DNA of 64,000 nucleotides from Gemmobacter caeni (GCF_003054195.1 NZ_QBKP01000009.1:62001-126000), one strand, 5' to 3'; positions 1-11,184 are shown, numbered from the stretch's first letter. Notes: generated from the letters alone by a model not told the origin. A program made the numbers and translations.

Positions 1-309
1 TGGCGCCCGTTTGACGGGTTCCGGGCCACGGTGGAAAACTCGGTCTATGTCGCACCCGAGGCGCGCGGGCGCGGCGTGGCGCTGGCCTTGTTGCAGGTTC
101 TGACAGATCGTGCCCGCGCCTGTGGCAAGCACGAGATGGTTGCCGCCATCACCTCGGAAAATACCGCCTCGCTGCACCTTCATGCCCGCGCCGGTTTCGT
201 GGAAACCGGCCGTATGCCCGAGGTCGGGCAAAAATTCGGGCGCTGGCTGGACCTCGTGTTCATGCAGCGCCGTCTTGACGACCGCGCCGCACCTCCGCCA
301 GCGCCCTGA
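1..309 (+). CDS. GNAT N-acetyltransferase, phosphinothricin-acetyltransferase-like (5' end outside window)
   Basis: The reading frame is open from the first base, so the N-terminus is missing. The visible part reads WRPFDGFRATVENSVYV then ARGRGVALALL, the acetyl-CoA-binding motif A (R/Q-x-x-G-x-G/A) of the GNAT fold. It ends with HARAGFVETGRMPEVG and KFGRWLD, a pattern typical of the phosphinothricin/methionine sulfoximine acetyltransferase subgroup. Such enzymes acetylate the amino group of small amino-acid analogues in the cytosol. The exact substrate cannot be told from a fragment. The stop lies 72 bases before obgE. Confidence 0.8.
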   Translation, partial: WRPFDGFRATVENSVYVAPEARGRGVALALLQVLTDRARACGKHEMVAAITSENTASLHLHARAGFVETGRMPEVGQKFGRWLDLVFMQRRLDDRAAPPPAP

Positions 310-2528
<2,219 letters not shown>

Positions 2529-2529
2529 A

Positions 2530-2600
2530 CGCGGAGGGAGATCCCGGGGGCTTCACGCCCCCGGACCCCCGTGGAGTATTTCTGCGAGAAGCAAAAGGGG
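2530..2600 (+). repeat. Intergenic G-rich hairpin plus GAGTATTT element, copy C
   Basis: The proB-proA gap holds a hairpin (GGGGGC-ttcac-GCCCCC), then a C-run, then GGAGTATTT and a purine-rich tail. The tail runs straight into the proA ribosome-binding site. The same layout recurs near 11130, 15200 and 20545 in this window. It looks like a dispersed operon-internal element rather than a chance hairpin. Confidence 0.5.
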
Positions 2601-2606
2601 CTGAGG

Positions 2607-3863
2607 ATGGAAGACGCAGGCAAGCTGATGCAGGAGATCGGGGCGAAGGCCCGCGAAGCTGCGGCGGAGCTTGCCTTCGCGCCAGCCGAAGCCAAACGCG
2701 CTGCGCTGCTGGCTGCTGCCGATGCGGTGGCGGCGAGCGTGCCCGCGATCATCGCCGCCAATGCCGAGGATCTGGCCTATGGCGCCGAAAAGGGGCTGAC
2801 GCCCGCCATGATGGACCGGCTGACGCTGGACGAGGGCCGGATCGGGGGCATCGTCGAGGGGCTGCGCGCCATTGCCGAACAGCCTGATCCTGTGGGGCGG
2901 GTTCTGGCGGAATGGGACCGGCCGACGGGCCTGCATATCCAGCGGGTGGCGACGCCTCTGGGCGTGATCGGCGTGATCTATGAAAGCCGCCCCAATGTGA
3001 CGGCGGATGCGGGTGCGCTGTGCCTGAAGGCCGGGAATGCGGTGATCCTGCGCGGCGGGTCGGAAAGCTTTCATTCCTCGCGGGCGATCCATGCCTGCAT
3101 GGTGGAAGGGCTGCGTTCCGCCGGTCTGCCGGAAGCGGCGATTCAGCTGGTGCCGACACGCAACCGGGCCATGGTTTCGGCCATGTTGCAGGCCGTGGCG
3201 TTCATCGACGTGATCGTTCCGCGTGGTGGCAAGGGGTTGGTGGGCCTTGTGCAGCGTGAGGCGCGGGTGCCGGTCTTCGCGCATCTGGAGGGCATCTGCC
3301 ACATCTATGCGGACGGGGCCGCCGATCTGGAAAAGGCGCGGCGCGTGGTGCTGAACGCCAAGACCCGGCGCACCGGCATCTGCGGCGCGGCCGAATGTCT
3401 GCTGATCGACCGGGCCTTCTATGCCCGCCACGGCGCGGTGCTGATCGAGGATCTGGTGAAGGCGGGCGTCGAGGTGCGGACCGAGGGCGAATTGCTGGCA
3501 GTGCCGGGCACGGTGCAGGCGGCGCCCGAAGACTTCGGGCGCGAGTTTCTGGACATGATTATCGCGGCGAAGCTGGTCGATGGCGTGGACGGCGCGATTG
3601 CCCATATCCGCCGCTATGGATCGAGCCATACCGAAAGCATCCTGACCGAGGATGATGCGGTGGCGGCGCGGTTCTTCCAGCGGCTCGACAGTGCGATCCT
3701 GATGCGCAACGCCTCCACCCAGTTCGCGGATGGCGGCGAGTTCGGCATGGGGGCGGAAATCGGCATCGCCACCGGCAAGATGCATGCGCGCGGCCCGGTG
3801 GGGGCCGAGCAACTGACCAGCTTCAAATATCTGGTCACCGGGGATGGCACCTGCCGCGCCTGA
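2607..3863 (+). CDS. proA: Gamma-glutamyl phosphate reductase
   Basis: A 418-residue NADPH-dependent reductase that converts gamma-glutamyl phosphate to glutamate semialdehyde, the second step of proline synthesis. It has the aldehyde-dehydrogenase fold, with [11 protein letters not shown] in the N-terminal half and the catalytic cysteine in RTGICGAAE. The ATG is chosen over an in-frame GTG at 2571 because family members begin near this point and AGGGGCTGAGG lies just upstream. The 78-base gap to proB is filled by the hairpin element. Confidence 0.95.
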   Translation: MEDAGKLMQEIGAKAREAAAELAFAPAEAKRAALLAAADAVAASVPAIIAANAEDLAYGAEKGLTPAMMDRLTLDEGRIGGIVEGLRAIAEQPDPVGRVLAEWDRPTGLHIQRVATPLGVIGVIYESRPNVTADAGALCLKAGNAVILRGGSESFHSSRAIHACMVEGLRSAGLPEAAIQLVPTRNRAMVSAMLQAVAFIDVIVPRGGKGLVGLVQREARVPVFAHLEGICHIYADGAADLEKARRVVLNAKTRRTGICGAAECLLIDRAFYARHGAVLIEDLVKAGVEVRTEGELLAVPGTVQAAPEDFGREFLDMIIAAKLVDGVDGAIAHIRRYGSSHTESILTEDDAVAARFFQRLDSAILMRNASTQFADGGEFGMGAEIGIATGKMHARGPVGAEQLTSFKYLVTGDGTCRA

Positions 3864-3875
3864 GGGGCGCGGCAG
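3851..3875. terminator. Hairpin between convergent proA and RTX gene
   Basis: CTGCCGCGCC and GGCGCGGCAG form a 10-base-pair stem around a 5-base loop that contains the proA stop codon. No long T-run follows, so intrinsic termination is only probable. Confidence 0.45.
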
Positions 3876-3881
3876 AAGGTT

Positions 3882-5195
3882 TCAGCCGAGGATGAAATCA
3901 CCGGCGCGCAGGGAAAGCGCGCTGTTGAGCAGGATCACCAGATCCGCCGCGCCGTCACCGTCGACATCGCCCTGGATCTCGGTTTTGCCGCCGGAGGTTT
4001 CGTAGCGCAACTGGCCTGCCTTTTCGGTGAAATCCTTCTTGCCGATGAAGGCGAAGGACTGGTTGCCATTTGCCGCCGCATTGGCGTCGATGGCGCTGAG
4101 GTCGATCCGGTCGCCCTGCTTGCGGCTGAAATCGAGGATTGTATCGGCAAATTCCTCGGTGCTGTCGGCGACGCTGGTAAAGACGAAACGATCCGCCCCG
4201 GCATTGCCGCGCAGCATGTCGGCGCCTTCACCGCCGGTCAGCGTGTCACGCCCGCCGCCGCCGGTCAGCGCGTTGTCCTCGCCATCGCCGGTCAGGCGGT
4301 CGGCGCCGCGTCCGCCGGTCACATCCTCGATGTCGCGCAGAAGGAAGGTGCCCTGCGCCGAGGTTGCGTTGCCGCTGGAAAGGTCGACCGTCAGCGATTT
4401 GGTGAAGGCCGAGAAATCGACAAGATCGCGGTCCTCGTCCTCCGGGGTGGAGATATTGCCGCCGCCTCCGACCACGACAAGGGCGGTCGGATCGGCCTGC
4501 TGTTTCACCACCAGCACATCGGCATCGCGGCCCAGAGCCACGAAAGAGGCGCCGCCGCTGCCCAGCACCACCTTGTCCATGCCGCGCCCGGTGTTGATCG
4601 CGTCGACATAGTTCACCCCGGTGGTGATCTGGTCATTGCCGCGCCCGCTGTAGAGGGTTTCGATCTCTCCTGTGGCAGTGATCGTGTCGTTGCCGCTGCC
4701 CGCGCGAACCGAGCTCGCGCCGCCCGCGCCGATGCTGGCGAAATTGTCCCCCTCGCCGAGGTCGATATACATCACCCCGGCATTTCCGGTGGTCACGCGG
4801 TCATTGCCCTCGCCGGTGGCGATGAAGCCGATCCAGTTCTTGCCGGTCGTGATCGTATCGTTGCCGTTGCCGGTGGTCAGAAGCTGCACGTCGCTGCGGG
4901 CCAGCTTCACCACATTGTCGCCCGCGCCGTCCAGGCGGATGGTGGCAATGAAGCGGCCGCTGCCCTTTGCGGAATCGGTGAGCGTCACTCCCAGATCGCC
5001 GCCGGCCTGAATGAGGTTGGTGCCCCAGTTGTTTCCGGTCAGCGAGATCTTGACCGTGGCAAGGCCGCTGTCATCCGGTTTCCAAAGCTCAAGTGCCTTC
5101 AGATGTCTGTCGGACCACACATATTCATCAAACCCGATGCTGAAATCGGTCGAGCCGTTCAGGGTCAGGCTCAGGTTACCATCAAGCGTTGCCAT
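3882..5195 (-). CDS. RTX-type calcium-binding protein, probable type I secretion substrate
   Basis: A 437-residue acidic protein without a signal peptide. RTX-like nonapeptides (GNGNDTITTG, GSGNDTI, GRGNDQI) are scattered from about residue 105. A canonical block of GGxGxDxLx repeats spans about residues 290 to 340, and a serralysin-type C-terminal region ends in LSLRAGDFILG. A terminal DFIL-like motif is the usual type I secretion signal. A DVDGDGAADL stretch near the end resembles a calcium loop. No catalytic domain is recognised and no ABC/MFP transporter genes are adjacent. The start is set at the ATG behind GGGAGAGAG; an upstream ATG would add 10 residues with no support. Confidence 0.8.
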   Translation of the reverse strand: MATLDGNLSLTLNGSTDFSIGFDEYVWSDRHLKALELWKPDDSGLATVKISLTGNNWGTNLIQAGGDLGVTLTDSAKGSGRFIATIRLDGAGDNVVKLARSDVQLLTTGNGNDTITTGKNWIGFIATGEGNDRVTTGNAGVMYIDLGEGDNFASIGAGGASSVRAGSGNDTITATGEIETLYSGRGNDQITTGVNYVDAINTGRGMDKVVLGSGGASFVALGRDADVLVVKQQADPTALVVVGGGGNISTPEDEDRDLVDFSAFTKSLTVDLSSGNATSAQGTFLLRDIEDVTGGRGADRLTGDGEDNALTGGGGRDTLTGGEGADMLRGNAGADRFVFTSVADSTEEFADTILDFSRKQGDRIDLSAIDANAAANGNQSFAFIGKKDFTEKAGQLRYETSGGKTEIQGDVDGDGAADLVILLNSALSLRAGDFILG

Positions 5196-5265
5196 GTCTC
5201 TCTCCCTCGCGCTTACAACAGGCATTATTCATGCCCGCCCTGCGGAAGGAAGAAAAAAAGGGTTT

Positions 5266-5862
5266 TCAGAAGCTCAGCCGGATTTCCCCGTCCCGCGTCT
5301 CGACCCCGAGAGTGCGGCCAAGCCGGGTCAGTTCGTCCGGCACGAGGGCAAACTGCACCTGCGCGGCGGTGATCTGGTGCCGGGCGCCGGGGTTGGAAAG
5401 CACCTCCCACAGATCGGGGTCGATCCGCAGCTTCGGGCCCAGCCCGAGGATATGCCAGCCCCGGTCGTCGCGCTCGATCCGGATGCGGCCACCATGCACC
5501 ATGGCGGTTTCCAGGCACATGATCAGCAGGAAGGCCAGTTTGACTTCGCGGCGGGGCATGTCCTGCGGTCCCGTCCAGTCAAAGCTCAGCCGGCTGCCGC
5601 GCGCCAGATCGGCCAGCAGCGCCTTCACCTCGGGCCGTCCAAGCCGCTGATCCCCGGTGCAGGCCCCGAAGGCGATGCGGAAGAAACGGATGCGCGCATT
5701 GGCATGGCCCACGCTTTCGGCAATTAGCGCGATTTCCGGCCCCGGCGTGCCGCCATCCAGCATGAGAAGCTCGACCCCGTTGCCGATCGCGCCGATCGGG
5801 CTGATAAGATCATGGCAGATTCGGGAGCCCAGAAGGGCACTGAGGTCGGGGCGGTCCGGCAT
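5266..5862 (-). CDS. chpT: Histidine phosphotransferase ChpT
   Basis: A 198-residue protein with the ChpT signature RICHDLISPIGAIGNGVELL, where His17 is the expected phospho-acceptor in a dimerisation-helix bundle, followed by a degenerate ATPase-like domain. ChpT passes phosphate from the hybrid kinase CckA to CtrA and CpdR in the alphaproteobacterial cell-cycle relay. In Rhodobacteraceae this relay mainly controls motility and gene transfer agent expression. The start is placed at MPDRPDLS; a longer reading would overlap the divergent neighbour. The relay's target, ctrA, lies in this window at 41493. Confidence 0.85.
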   Translation of the reverse strand: MPDRPDLSALLGSRICHDLISPIGAIGNGVELLMLDGGTPGPEIALIAESVGHANARIRFFRIAFGACTGDQRLGRPEVKALLADLARGSRLSFDWTGPQDMPRREVKLAFLLIMCLETAMVHGGRIRIERDDRGWHILGLGPKLRIDPDLWEVLSNPGARHQITAAQVQFALVPDELTRLGRTLGVETRDGEIRLSF

Positions 5863-5900
5863 GGATGTTCCTGACAGAGGACGGAGGGCAGGGAACGGAA

Positions 5901-6083
5901 ATGCAACTGGGACTGAATGCACTGCTGGAGCCCGGCATGCTGGTACGCCACCCGCAGGAACCCGACTGGGGTCTGGGACAGGTCCAGTCGAATGTCGGAG
6001 CCCGGATCACCGTGAACTTTGAACACCGCGGCAAAGTTGTAATAGACGGGAGCCGCGTCACCCTGGAGCGTGTATTCGATTGA
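5901..6083 (+). CDS. DUF3553 domain protein
   Basis: A 60-residue protein beginning MQLGLNALLEPGMLVRH, then PDWGLGQVQSN, ITVNFEHRGKVVID. This matches the small DUF3553 family, a CarD/SH3-like beta fold of unknown function found widely in alphaproteobacteria. The ATG after GGAACGGAA is preferred over an ATG 36 bases upstream, which would leave only 2 bases to the divergent chpT start. The two genes probably share a compact divergent control region. Confidence 0.75.
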   Translation: MQLGLNALLEPGMLVRHPQEPDWGLGQVQSNVGARITVNFEHRGKVVIDGSRVTLERVFD

Positions 6084-6207
6084 TATAGCTTTATATCTCG
6101 AAACACCCCGGCGCAACTGGTGATTGAGCCGCAGAGGCGGGCCGCTTGCATTGCGCGGCCCCAGCGCCTAAAGCCGGTTCGGGCCGGAACGGACGAGGGA
6201 GCGCCGG

Positions 6208-6993
6208 ATGAAGACCGACGAAAGCTTGTTCGAGGTGCGGCTTGCGGCCGATGCGCGCGACCTGCGCGCGGCGCAGCGCCTCCGCTATGAGGTGTTTGTC
6301 GGGGAAATGGGCAGCGACGGGCCGATGGTCGATCACGCGGCGCGGCTGGAATGCGACGATTACGACGATCTGTGCGATCACCTTCTGCTGATCGACCGCA
6401 GTCGTGATCCCGAACGGCTGGAAGATGTGGTGGGCGTCTATCGGCTGTTGCCGGGCGCGCGTCTGCCCGAGGGCCGGGATTTCTACTCGGAGCAGGAATT
6501 TGACCTTGGCCCCTTGCTGGGCGGGGGGCGGCGCCTGCTGGAACTGGGCCGTTCCTGCGTGCATCCCGATTATCGGGGCGGGCCTGCGATGATGCTGATG
6601 TGGAACAAGCTGGCCGAGTATGTGCTGGACCGCGACATCGACCTGATGTTCGGCACGGCGAGCTTTCCGGGCACCGATCCCGCCAGTGTGGCCGAGCCGC
6701 TGGCCTACCTTTACCGCCACCACCTTGCACCCGAGGGGCTGCGCCCGGTGGCGCGTGCCCCGCACCGGCTGGAGATGGACGCTCTGCCGCCCGAGGCGGT
6801 GGACCGCCGCCGCGCCATGCAGGCGACACCGCCGCTGATCAAGGCCTATCTGCGGCTGGGGGGCTTCGTCGGGGATGGTGCCTGGATTGACCATGAATTC
6901 AATACCATCGACGTGTTGCTGGTGATGGACACTACGCAGATGTCGGCACGGCACCGCGACTATTACACCCGCCGTCGTGGAGACGAAGCATGA
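6208..6993 (+). CDS. olsB: L-ornithine N-alpha-acyltransferase OlsB
   Basis: A 261-residue GNAT-fold acyltransferase of the OlsB/hemolysin-like family, with LRYEVFVGEMG near the N-terminus and RRLLELGRSCVHPDYR, a family hallmark. It moves a 3-hydroxyacyl chain from acyl carrier protein to ornithine, giving lyso-ornithine lipid, a phosphorus-free membrane lipid precursor. GAGGGAG precedes the start. The stop overlaps the olsA start as ATGA, an olsBA arrangement known from Rhodobacter. Confidence 0.88.
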   Translation: MKTDESLFEVRLAADARDLRAAQRLRYEVFVGEMGSDGPMVDHAARLECDDYDDLCDHLLLIDRSRDPERLEDVVGVYRLLPGARLPEGRDFYSEQEFDLGPLLGGGRRLLELGRSCVHPDYRGGPAMMLMWNKLAEYVLDRDIDLMFGTASFPGTDPASVAEPLAYLYRHHLAPEGLRPVARAPHRLEMDALPPEAVDRRRAMQATPPLIKAYLRLGGFVGDGAWIDHEFNTIDVLLVMDTTQMSARHRDYYTRRRGDEA

Positions 6994-7829
6994 GCTCCTG
7001 GCACGAGGCGCGGCTGGAACCCGGCCGCATCGGACCGCTGGGCTGGGGGCTCGTCGGGCTGCGGGGGCTGGCACTCGGGGCAGTGACCTATGGCTGTCTG
7101 GCGATCTTCCTGCTGGTACGGCTGGTCGAAAAACCGCTGTTCGGCCTGCACCGCCCGATCACGCCCTGGATCACCCAGTTCGTCTGCCGCGCAGGTCTTG
7201 CCATCATGGGGTTCGGCTATAGCGTGACCGGGCGGCCGATGCAGGGGCAGGGCGCCATCGTGGCCAATCATGTCGGCTGGCTGGACATCTTCACCCTGAA
7301 CGCCGCCGACCGGGTGTATTTCGTATCGAAGGACGATGTGGCGAACTGGCCCGGCATCGGCATCCTGGCACGCGCCACCGGCACCATGTTCATCAACCGC
7401 CGCCCTGCCGAGGCCAGGACCCAGCAAGAGATGATGGAGACGCGGCTGCGGGCCGGTCATCGGCTCCTGTTCTTCCCCGAGGGCACCTCGACTGATGCGA
7501 CCCGGGTCTTGCCGTTCAAGACCCCGCTGTTTCAGGCGTTTTTCACCCATGGCATGGACCGGGTACTGCATATCCAGCCAGTGACGGTGGTCTATCATGC
7601 CCCCGTGGGCCGCGACCCGCGCTATTATGGCTGGTGGGGCGACATGGATTTTGCGGGCCATCTGATCAAGGTTCTGGCCACCCCCCGGCAGGGCCGTGTC
7701 GAGGTGATCTTTCACCCGTCCGTCCCCGTCGATGCCTTCGCAGATCGCAAGCAACTGGCGGCCTATTGCGAAAGGGTGATCCGCACCGCGCATCCGCTTG
7801 CGCAGACCGCCGAAATCCACGCGGAATGA
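6990..7829 (+). CDS. olsA: Lyso-ornithine lipid acyltransferase OlsA
   Basis: A 279-residue membrane-associated acyltransferase of the PlsC family. The NHxxxxD box is NHVGWLD and the phosphate-binding box is FPEGTSTD. A hydrophobic segment near residues 20 to 45 (LRGLALGAVTYGCLAIF) probably anchors it in the inner membrane. With OlsB it completes ornithine lipid by O-acylation. In R. capsulatus OlsA also works as a lysophosphatidate acyltransferase, so a dual role is possible here. It is translationally coupled to olsB by a 4-base overlap. Confidence 0.88.
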   Translation: MSSWHEARLEPGRIGPLGWGLVGLRGLALGAVTYGCLAIFLLVRLVEKPLFGLHRPITPWITQFVCRAGLAIMGFGYSVTGRPMQGQGAIVANHVGWLDIFTLNAADRVYFVSKDDVANWPGIGILARATGTMFINRRPAEARTQQEMMETRLRAGHRLLFFPEGTSTDATRVLPFKTPLFQAFFTHGMDRVLHIQPVTVVYHAPVGRDPRYYGWWGDMDFAGHLIKVLATPRQGRVEVIFHPSVPVDAFADRKQLAAYCERVIRTAHPLAQTAEIHAE

Positions 7830-7906
7830 CGTCGGAGCGACGCGGATCGGCTATTGATCAAATCGCGGTGCTGCCCCATGTTCCGCGAGATCACGGAGGG
7901 CAGGCG

Positions 7907-8581
7907 ATGGACGACACAGGGCAGGACCGGGGCGAGGCGCGGAAAATTCCGACGCATGAGCTCACCTATCTGCGGCTGCGCGACATGGTGCTTTATGGCG
8001 TGCTGCTGCCGGGACAGCCGGTTACCATCCAGGGTCTGATCCGCGATCTGGATGCGGGCATGACCCCGGTGCGCGAGGCGATCCGCCGACTGACCGCCGA
8101 AGGGGCGCTGGCGCTTCAGGACAACCGCCGCGTGACCGTGCCAAGGATGACGCCAGATCTGTTTGGCCAGCTGGTCCATGCCCGTCTGGCAATCGAACCG
8201 AAGCTTGCGGAACTGGCCGCCCCCCGGCTGACGCCCGAACGCATTGCCCGGCTGGAGGCGATCGACGCGCTGATCGAGCCGGCGATCCGGGCGGGCGACG
8301 TGCAGGAATACCTGCGTCAGAACCACGCCTTCCACTTCACGCTGTACGAAGCAGCCGGGGCAACCGTGCTGGAAGACATCGCCCGCTCGCTCTGGCTTCG
8401 GTTCGGGCCGTCGCTGCGGGCCGTTCTGGGGCGCTATATCGAGAATGGCCTGCCGGACCGTCATGCCGATGCCCTGGCTGCAATGAAGGCGGGCGATCCG
8501 CAGGCGCTGGCCGAGGCGATCCGCCTCGACCTGACGCAGGGGGTGGAACAGGTGCGCGACGCGCTGGCGGAAACCGCCTGA
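7907..8581 (+). CDS. GntR-family (FCD) transcriptional regulator
   Basis: A 224-residue regulator: an N-terminal winged helix (THELTYLRLRDMVLYGVLLPG, TPVREAIRRLTAEGAL) and an FCD ligand-binding domain with the metal-site residues ARLAIEP and QNHAFHFTLYEAAG. FadR-subfamily members usually sense small carboxylates or amino acids. The ATG is chosen behind GGAGGGCAGGC. The gene ends 4 bases from the convergent ornithine cyclodeaminase gene, so it may control arginine/ornithine use, but that is inference from position. Confidence 0.82.
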   Translation: MDDTGQDRGEARKIPTHELTYLRLRDMVLYGVLLPGQPVTIQGLIRDLDAGMTPVREAIRRLTAEGALALQDNRRVTVPRMTPDLFGQLVHARLAIEPKLAELAAPRLTPERIARLEAIDALIEPAIRAGDVQEYLRQNHAFHFTLYEAAGATVLEDIARSLWLRFGPSLRAVLGRYIENGLPDRHADALAAMKAGDPQALAEAIRLDLTQGVEQVRDALAETA

Positions 8582-8584
8582 GGC

Positions 8585-9643
8585 TCAGGCGGCCTGCGCC
8601 GCCCCAGCGCGCAGCAGCATGCCGAACAGGTCGCGCGGATCATCCGGGTCGGCGATCATATCAAGGTTCTGATACAGGCCCGAGGTGCGCAGCCGCGAAT
8701 GGACGTAGCGCAGCGCGCTGAAATCCTCGATGGCGAAGCCCACGCTGTCAAACAGCGTGATCTGCCGCGCATCGGTGCGTCCCGCCGCCTGACCGCCGAT
8801 GACCTGCCAAAGCTCCGTCACCGGATGATCGGCCTCAAGCTGCTGGATCTCGCCCTCGATACGGGTTTGGGGCGGGTATTCGACGAAGATGCCCGACCGC
8901 AGCAGGATGTCGCGGTGGAGTTCCGTCTTGCCGGGGCAATCGCCGCCGACCGCGTTGATATGCACGCCGCTGCCAACCATATTGTCGGTCAGGATGGTGG
9001 CATATTGCTTGTCGGCGGTGCAGGTGGTCACGATCTCCGCGCCTTCCATGGCCTGTTCGGCACTGGTGCAGGATACGACGGTCAGCCCGCGCCCCGCCAG
9101 ATTGCGGGCGCATTTCACGGTCGCAGCCGGGTCGATGTCGTAAAGCCGGATCTCCTCGATGCCGCAGACTGCCTTGAAGGCCAGCGCCTGAAACTCCGCC
9201 TGCGCGCCATTGCCGATCATCGCCATCACCCGCGCGCCCTTCGGCGCCAGCCATTTCGCTGCCATGGCGCTGGTCGCCGCCGTGCGCAGCGCCGTCAGCA
9301 GGGTCATTTCACTGAGCATCAGCGGATAGCCCGTTGCCACATCCGCCAAAAGACCAGATGCTGTAACGGTTTGCAGGCCTTTCTTCATGTTCGACGGATG
9401 GCCGTTCACATATTTGAACCCATAGGTCTCACCATCCGAGGTCGGCATCAGCTCGATCACGCCCACCTCGGAATGGCTGGCCACGCGCGGGGTCTTGTCG
9501 AACAGCGGCCAGCGCAGGAAATCGGCCTCGATCTCGGCTGCAAGCTCGGCCATCATGCGTTCAACCCCGATGTGAAGAACAAGCTTCATCATGTTGTCAA
9601 CGCTGACAAAAGGCACAAGAGCATTGCGGGAGGGGGCGGTCAT
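8585..9643 (-). CDS. ocd: Ornithine cyclodeaminase
   Basis: A 352-residue enzyme of the ornithine cyclodeaminase/mu-crystallin family, with RTAATSAMAAKWL, the Rossmann motif MIGNGAQAEFQALA, and GVHINAVGGDCPGKTEL. It converts ornithine to proline with release of ammonium, using bound NAD. The gene follows arginase by 10 bases on the same strand, so the pair forms an arginine to ornithine to proline route that releases urea and ammonium. The proline synthesis genes proBA lie about 5 kb away but are not part of this operon. Confidence 0.92.
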   Translation of the reverse strand: MTAPSRNALVPFVSVDNMMKLVLHIGVERMMAELAAEIEADFLRWPLFDKTPRVASHSEVGVIELMPTSDGETYGFKYVNGHPSNMKKGLQTVTASGLLADVATGYPLMLSEMTLLTALRTAATSAMAAKWLAPKGARVMAMIGNGAQAEFQALAFKAVCGIEEIRLYDIDPAATVKCARNLAGRGLTVVSCTSAEQAMEGAEIVTTCTADKQYATILTDNMVGSGVHINAVGGDCPGKTELHRDILLRSGIFVEYPPQTRIEGEIQQLEADHPVTELWQVIGGQAAGRTDARQITLFDSVGFAIEDFSALRYVHSRLRTSGLYQNLDMIADPDDPRDLFGMLLRAGAAQAA

Positions 9644-9653
9644 GTCATCTCTC

Positions 9654-10580
9654 TCAGGTAAAGCTGCGGGTCGGACGGTCGAACACCTTGCGGCCCATCA
9701 GCGAGCCGACCAGATCGACCATCAGCTTAGCGGTGCGGCCCCGGTCGTCGAGGAAAGGGTTCAGTTCCACAAGGTCGAGCGAGGTCACCAGCCCGGATTC
9801 GTGCAGAAGTTCCATCACCAGATGCGCTTCGCGGAAAGTGGTGCCGCCCGGAACAGTGGTGCCCACCGCAGGCGCGATGGAGGGGTCTAGGAAATCGACA
9901 TCGAGGCTTACATGCAGCATCCCGCCCGCCTCGCGCACCTTGGTCAGGAAGCTGCGCAGCGGTGCGACGATGCCATGTTCATCCAGCACCCGCATGTCAT
10001 TGATCGCGATATCATGTTCCAGCAGCGCCGCATGTTCTGCCGGATCGACCGAGCGGATGCCGTAAAGACAGATGCGGTCTGCCGGAATCGGGGCCGGGAA
10101 GGGCGGGAAAGCGTCGAACCCGTCGCGCCCGGCGATATAGGCGACCGGCGTGCCATGCAGATTGCCGCTGGTCGTGGTCATCGGCGTGTGGAAATCCGAA
10201 TGCGCATCCAGCCACAGCAGGAACAGCGGCCGCCCGGCCCGGCGTGCATGGGCCGCCGCCCCGGATACTGACCCCAGCGCCAGCGAATGATCGCCCCCCA
10301 GAATCACCGGCATCGCGCCTTCGGACAGCGCGTCATCCACACGGTCCGCCAGAACCTCGGTCCAGCCCAGCGTCTCGGGCAGCTGATCCACCGCCGGGTT
10401 GGCGCAAACGGCCTCCTGCAGATCTGGCAGGGCGACGTCGCCCCAGTCCTCGACCCCATGGCCCAGATCGCGGATGGCGCCGGCAATCCCCGCCACGCGA
10501 TAGGCCGCCGGGCCCATCAGACAACCGGGGCGGCGCTGGCCGGAATCGACGGGCGCGCCGATCAGAATGGTCCGTGTCAT
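9654..10580 (-). CDS. rocF: Arginase
   Basis: A 308-residue member of the ureohydrolase family. The two-manganese site is visible as GGDHS, DAHSDFH and SLDVDFLDP, and the late ELNPFLD segment matches arginase. It hydrolyses L-arginine to ornithine and urea. GGAG precedes the ATG. It is first in an operon with ornithine cyclodeaminase and is divergent from an Lrp-type regulator, the usual arrangement for substrate-induced arginine catabolism. Confidence 0.92.
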   Translation of the reverse strand: MTRTILIGAPVDSGQRRPGCLMGPAAYRVAGIAGAIRDLGHGVEDWGDVALPDLQEAVCANPAVDQLPETLGWTEVLADRVDDALSEGAMPVILGGDHSLALGSVSGAAAHARRAGRPLFLLWLDAHSDFHTPMTTTSGNLHGTPVAYIAGRDGFDAFPPFPAPIPADRICLYGIRSVDPAEHAALLEHDIAINDMRVLDEHGIVAPLRSFLTKVREAGGMLHVSLDVDFLDPSIAPAVGTTVPGGTTFREAHLVMELLHESGLVTSLDLVELNPFLDDRGRTAKLMVDLVGSLMGRKVFDRPTRSFT

Positions 10581-10633
10581 GGCAAATCTCCTGTTCCGAC
10601 AAACATGTTTTCACTTTGCGGCAGCATCCAGCG

Positions 10634-10650
10634 GCATTATGAGCATTATG
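10634..10650 (+). promoter_or_regulatory. Direct repeat GCATTATG-A-GCATTATG between rocF and lrp
   Basis: Two identical 8-base units separated by one base lie in the divergent control region, just before the likely Lrp-type start codons. Lrp-family proteins often bind tandem or imperfect AT-rich repeats next to their own gene, so this is a candidate site for auto- and cross-regulation. Confidence 0.35.
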
Positions 10651-10668
10651 CGCGAAGAATTCAGCGGG

Positions 10669-11121
10669 ATGAAAAGGAAAACCGTCGAAATGGACGAAAT
10701 CGACCAAAGGCTGATCGCTGAGTTGCGCCGGGATGGCCGGGCGGCCCTGTCCGAACTTGCTGATCGCCTTGGCCTCAGCCGTGCCACGGTGCGCGCCCGG
10801 ATGGAGCGGCTGACCGCACGGGGCGAGATTGCTGGGTTTACCGTGCTCACCCGCGCCGATGTCACCGCTGCCCCGGTGCGCGGGCTTATGATGATCGGGA
10901 TCGAGGGGCGCGGCGGCGAAAAGATCATGGCGCGCCTCGCTGGTCTGCCTGCCGTCATGGCGGTGCATTCGACCAACGGCAAATGGGATCTGATCGTGGA
11001 ACTTTCGACCCAGACGCTGCTGGAACTCGATGAGGTGATCCACCGCATCCGCAATATCGAAGGCGTCACCACATCCGAGACCAACCTTCTCCTCTCCACC
11101 CGCAAGGCGGGCCGACGCTGA
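10669..11121 (+). CDS. Lrp/AsnC-family regulator of arginine catabolism (predicted)
   Basis: A protein of about 150 residues with an AsnC helix-turn-helix (IDQRLIAELRRDGRAALSEL, LGLSRATVRARM) and a C-terminal RAM ligand-binding domain ending in NLLLSTRKAG. Starts at 10648, 10669 and 10690 are all possible; the middle ATG is chosen, and homologues begin close to MDEIDQRL. The divergent position next to arginase suggests it activates rocF-ocd in response to arginine or ornithine, by analogy with Lrp-type activators of amino-acid degradation. The ligand is inferred. Confidence 0.82.
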   Translation: MKRKTVEMDEIDQRLIAELRRDGRAALSELADRLGLSRATVRARMERLTARGEIAGFTVLTRADVTAAPVRGLMMIGIEGRGGEKIMARLAGLPAVMAVHSTNGKWDLIVELSTQTLLELDEVIHRIRNIEGVTTSETNLLLSTRKAGRR

Positions 11122-11123
11122 TC

Positions 11124-11184
11124 ATTTTCTGTCCACAAATATCCCGGGGGAATCGCGCGGCACGCGCGATGGGGGCTGGCCCCC
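11124..11184 (-). repeat. Intergenic hairpin plus GGATATTT element, copy A
   Basis: Read on the minus strand this has a G/C-rich hairpin core, CCCCCGGGATATTT, then a tail ending AGACAGAAAATG-like bases (here GGACAGAAAATG). Its first 15 to 20 bases on the plus strand (CATTTTCTGTC, then AAATATCC) closely match copy B at 15194. Unlike copies B and C it does not lead into a start codon. Confidence 0.5.
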
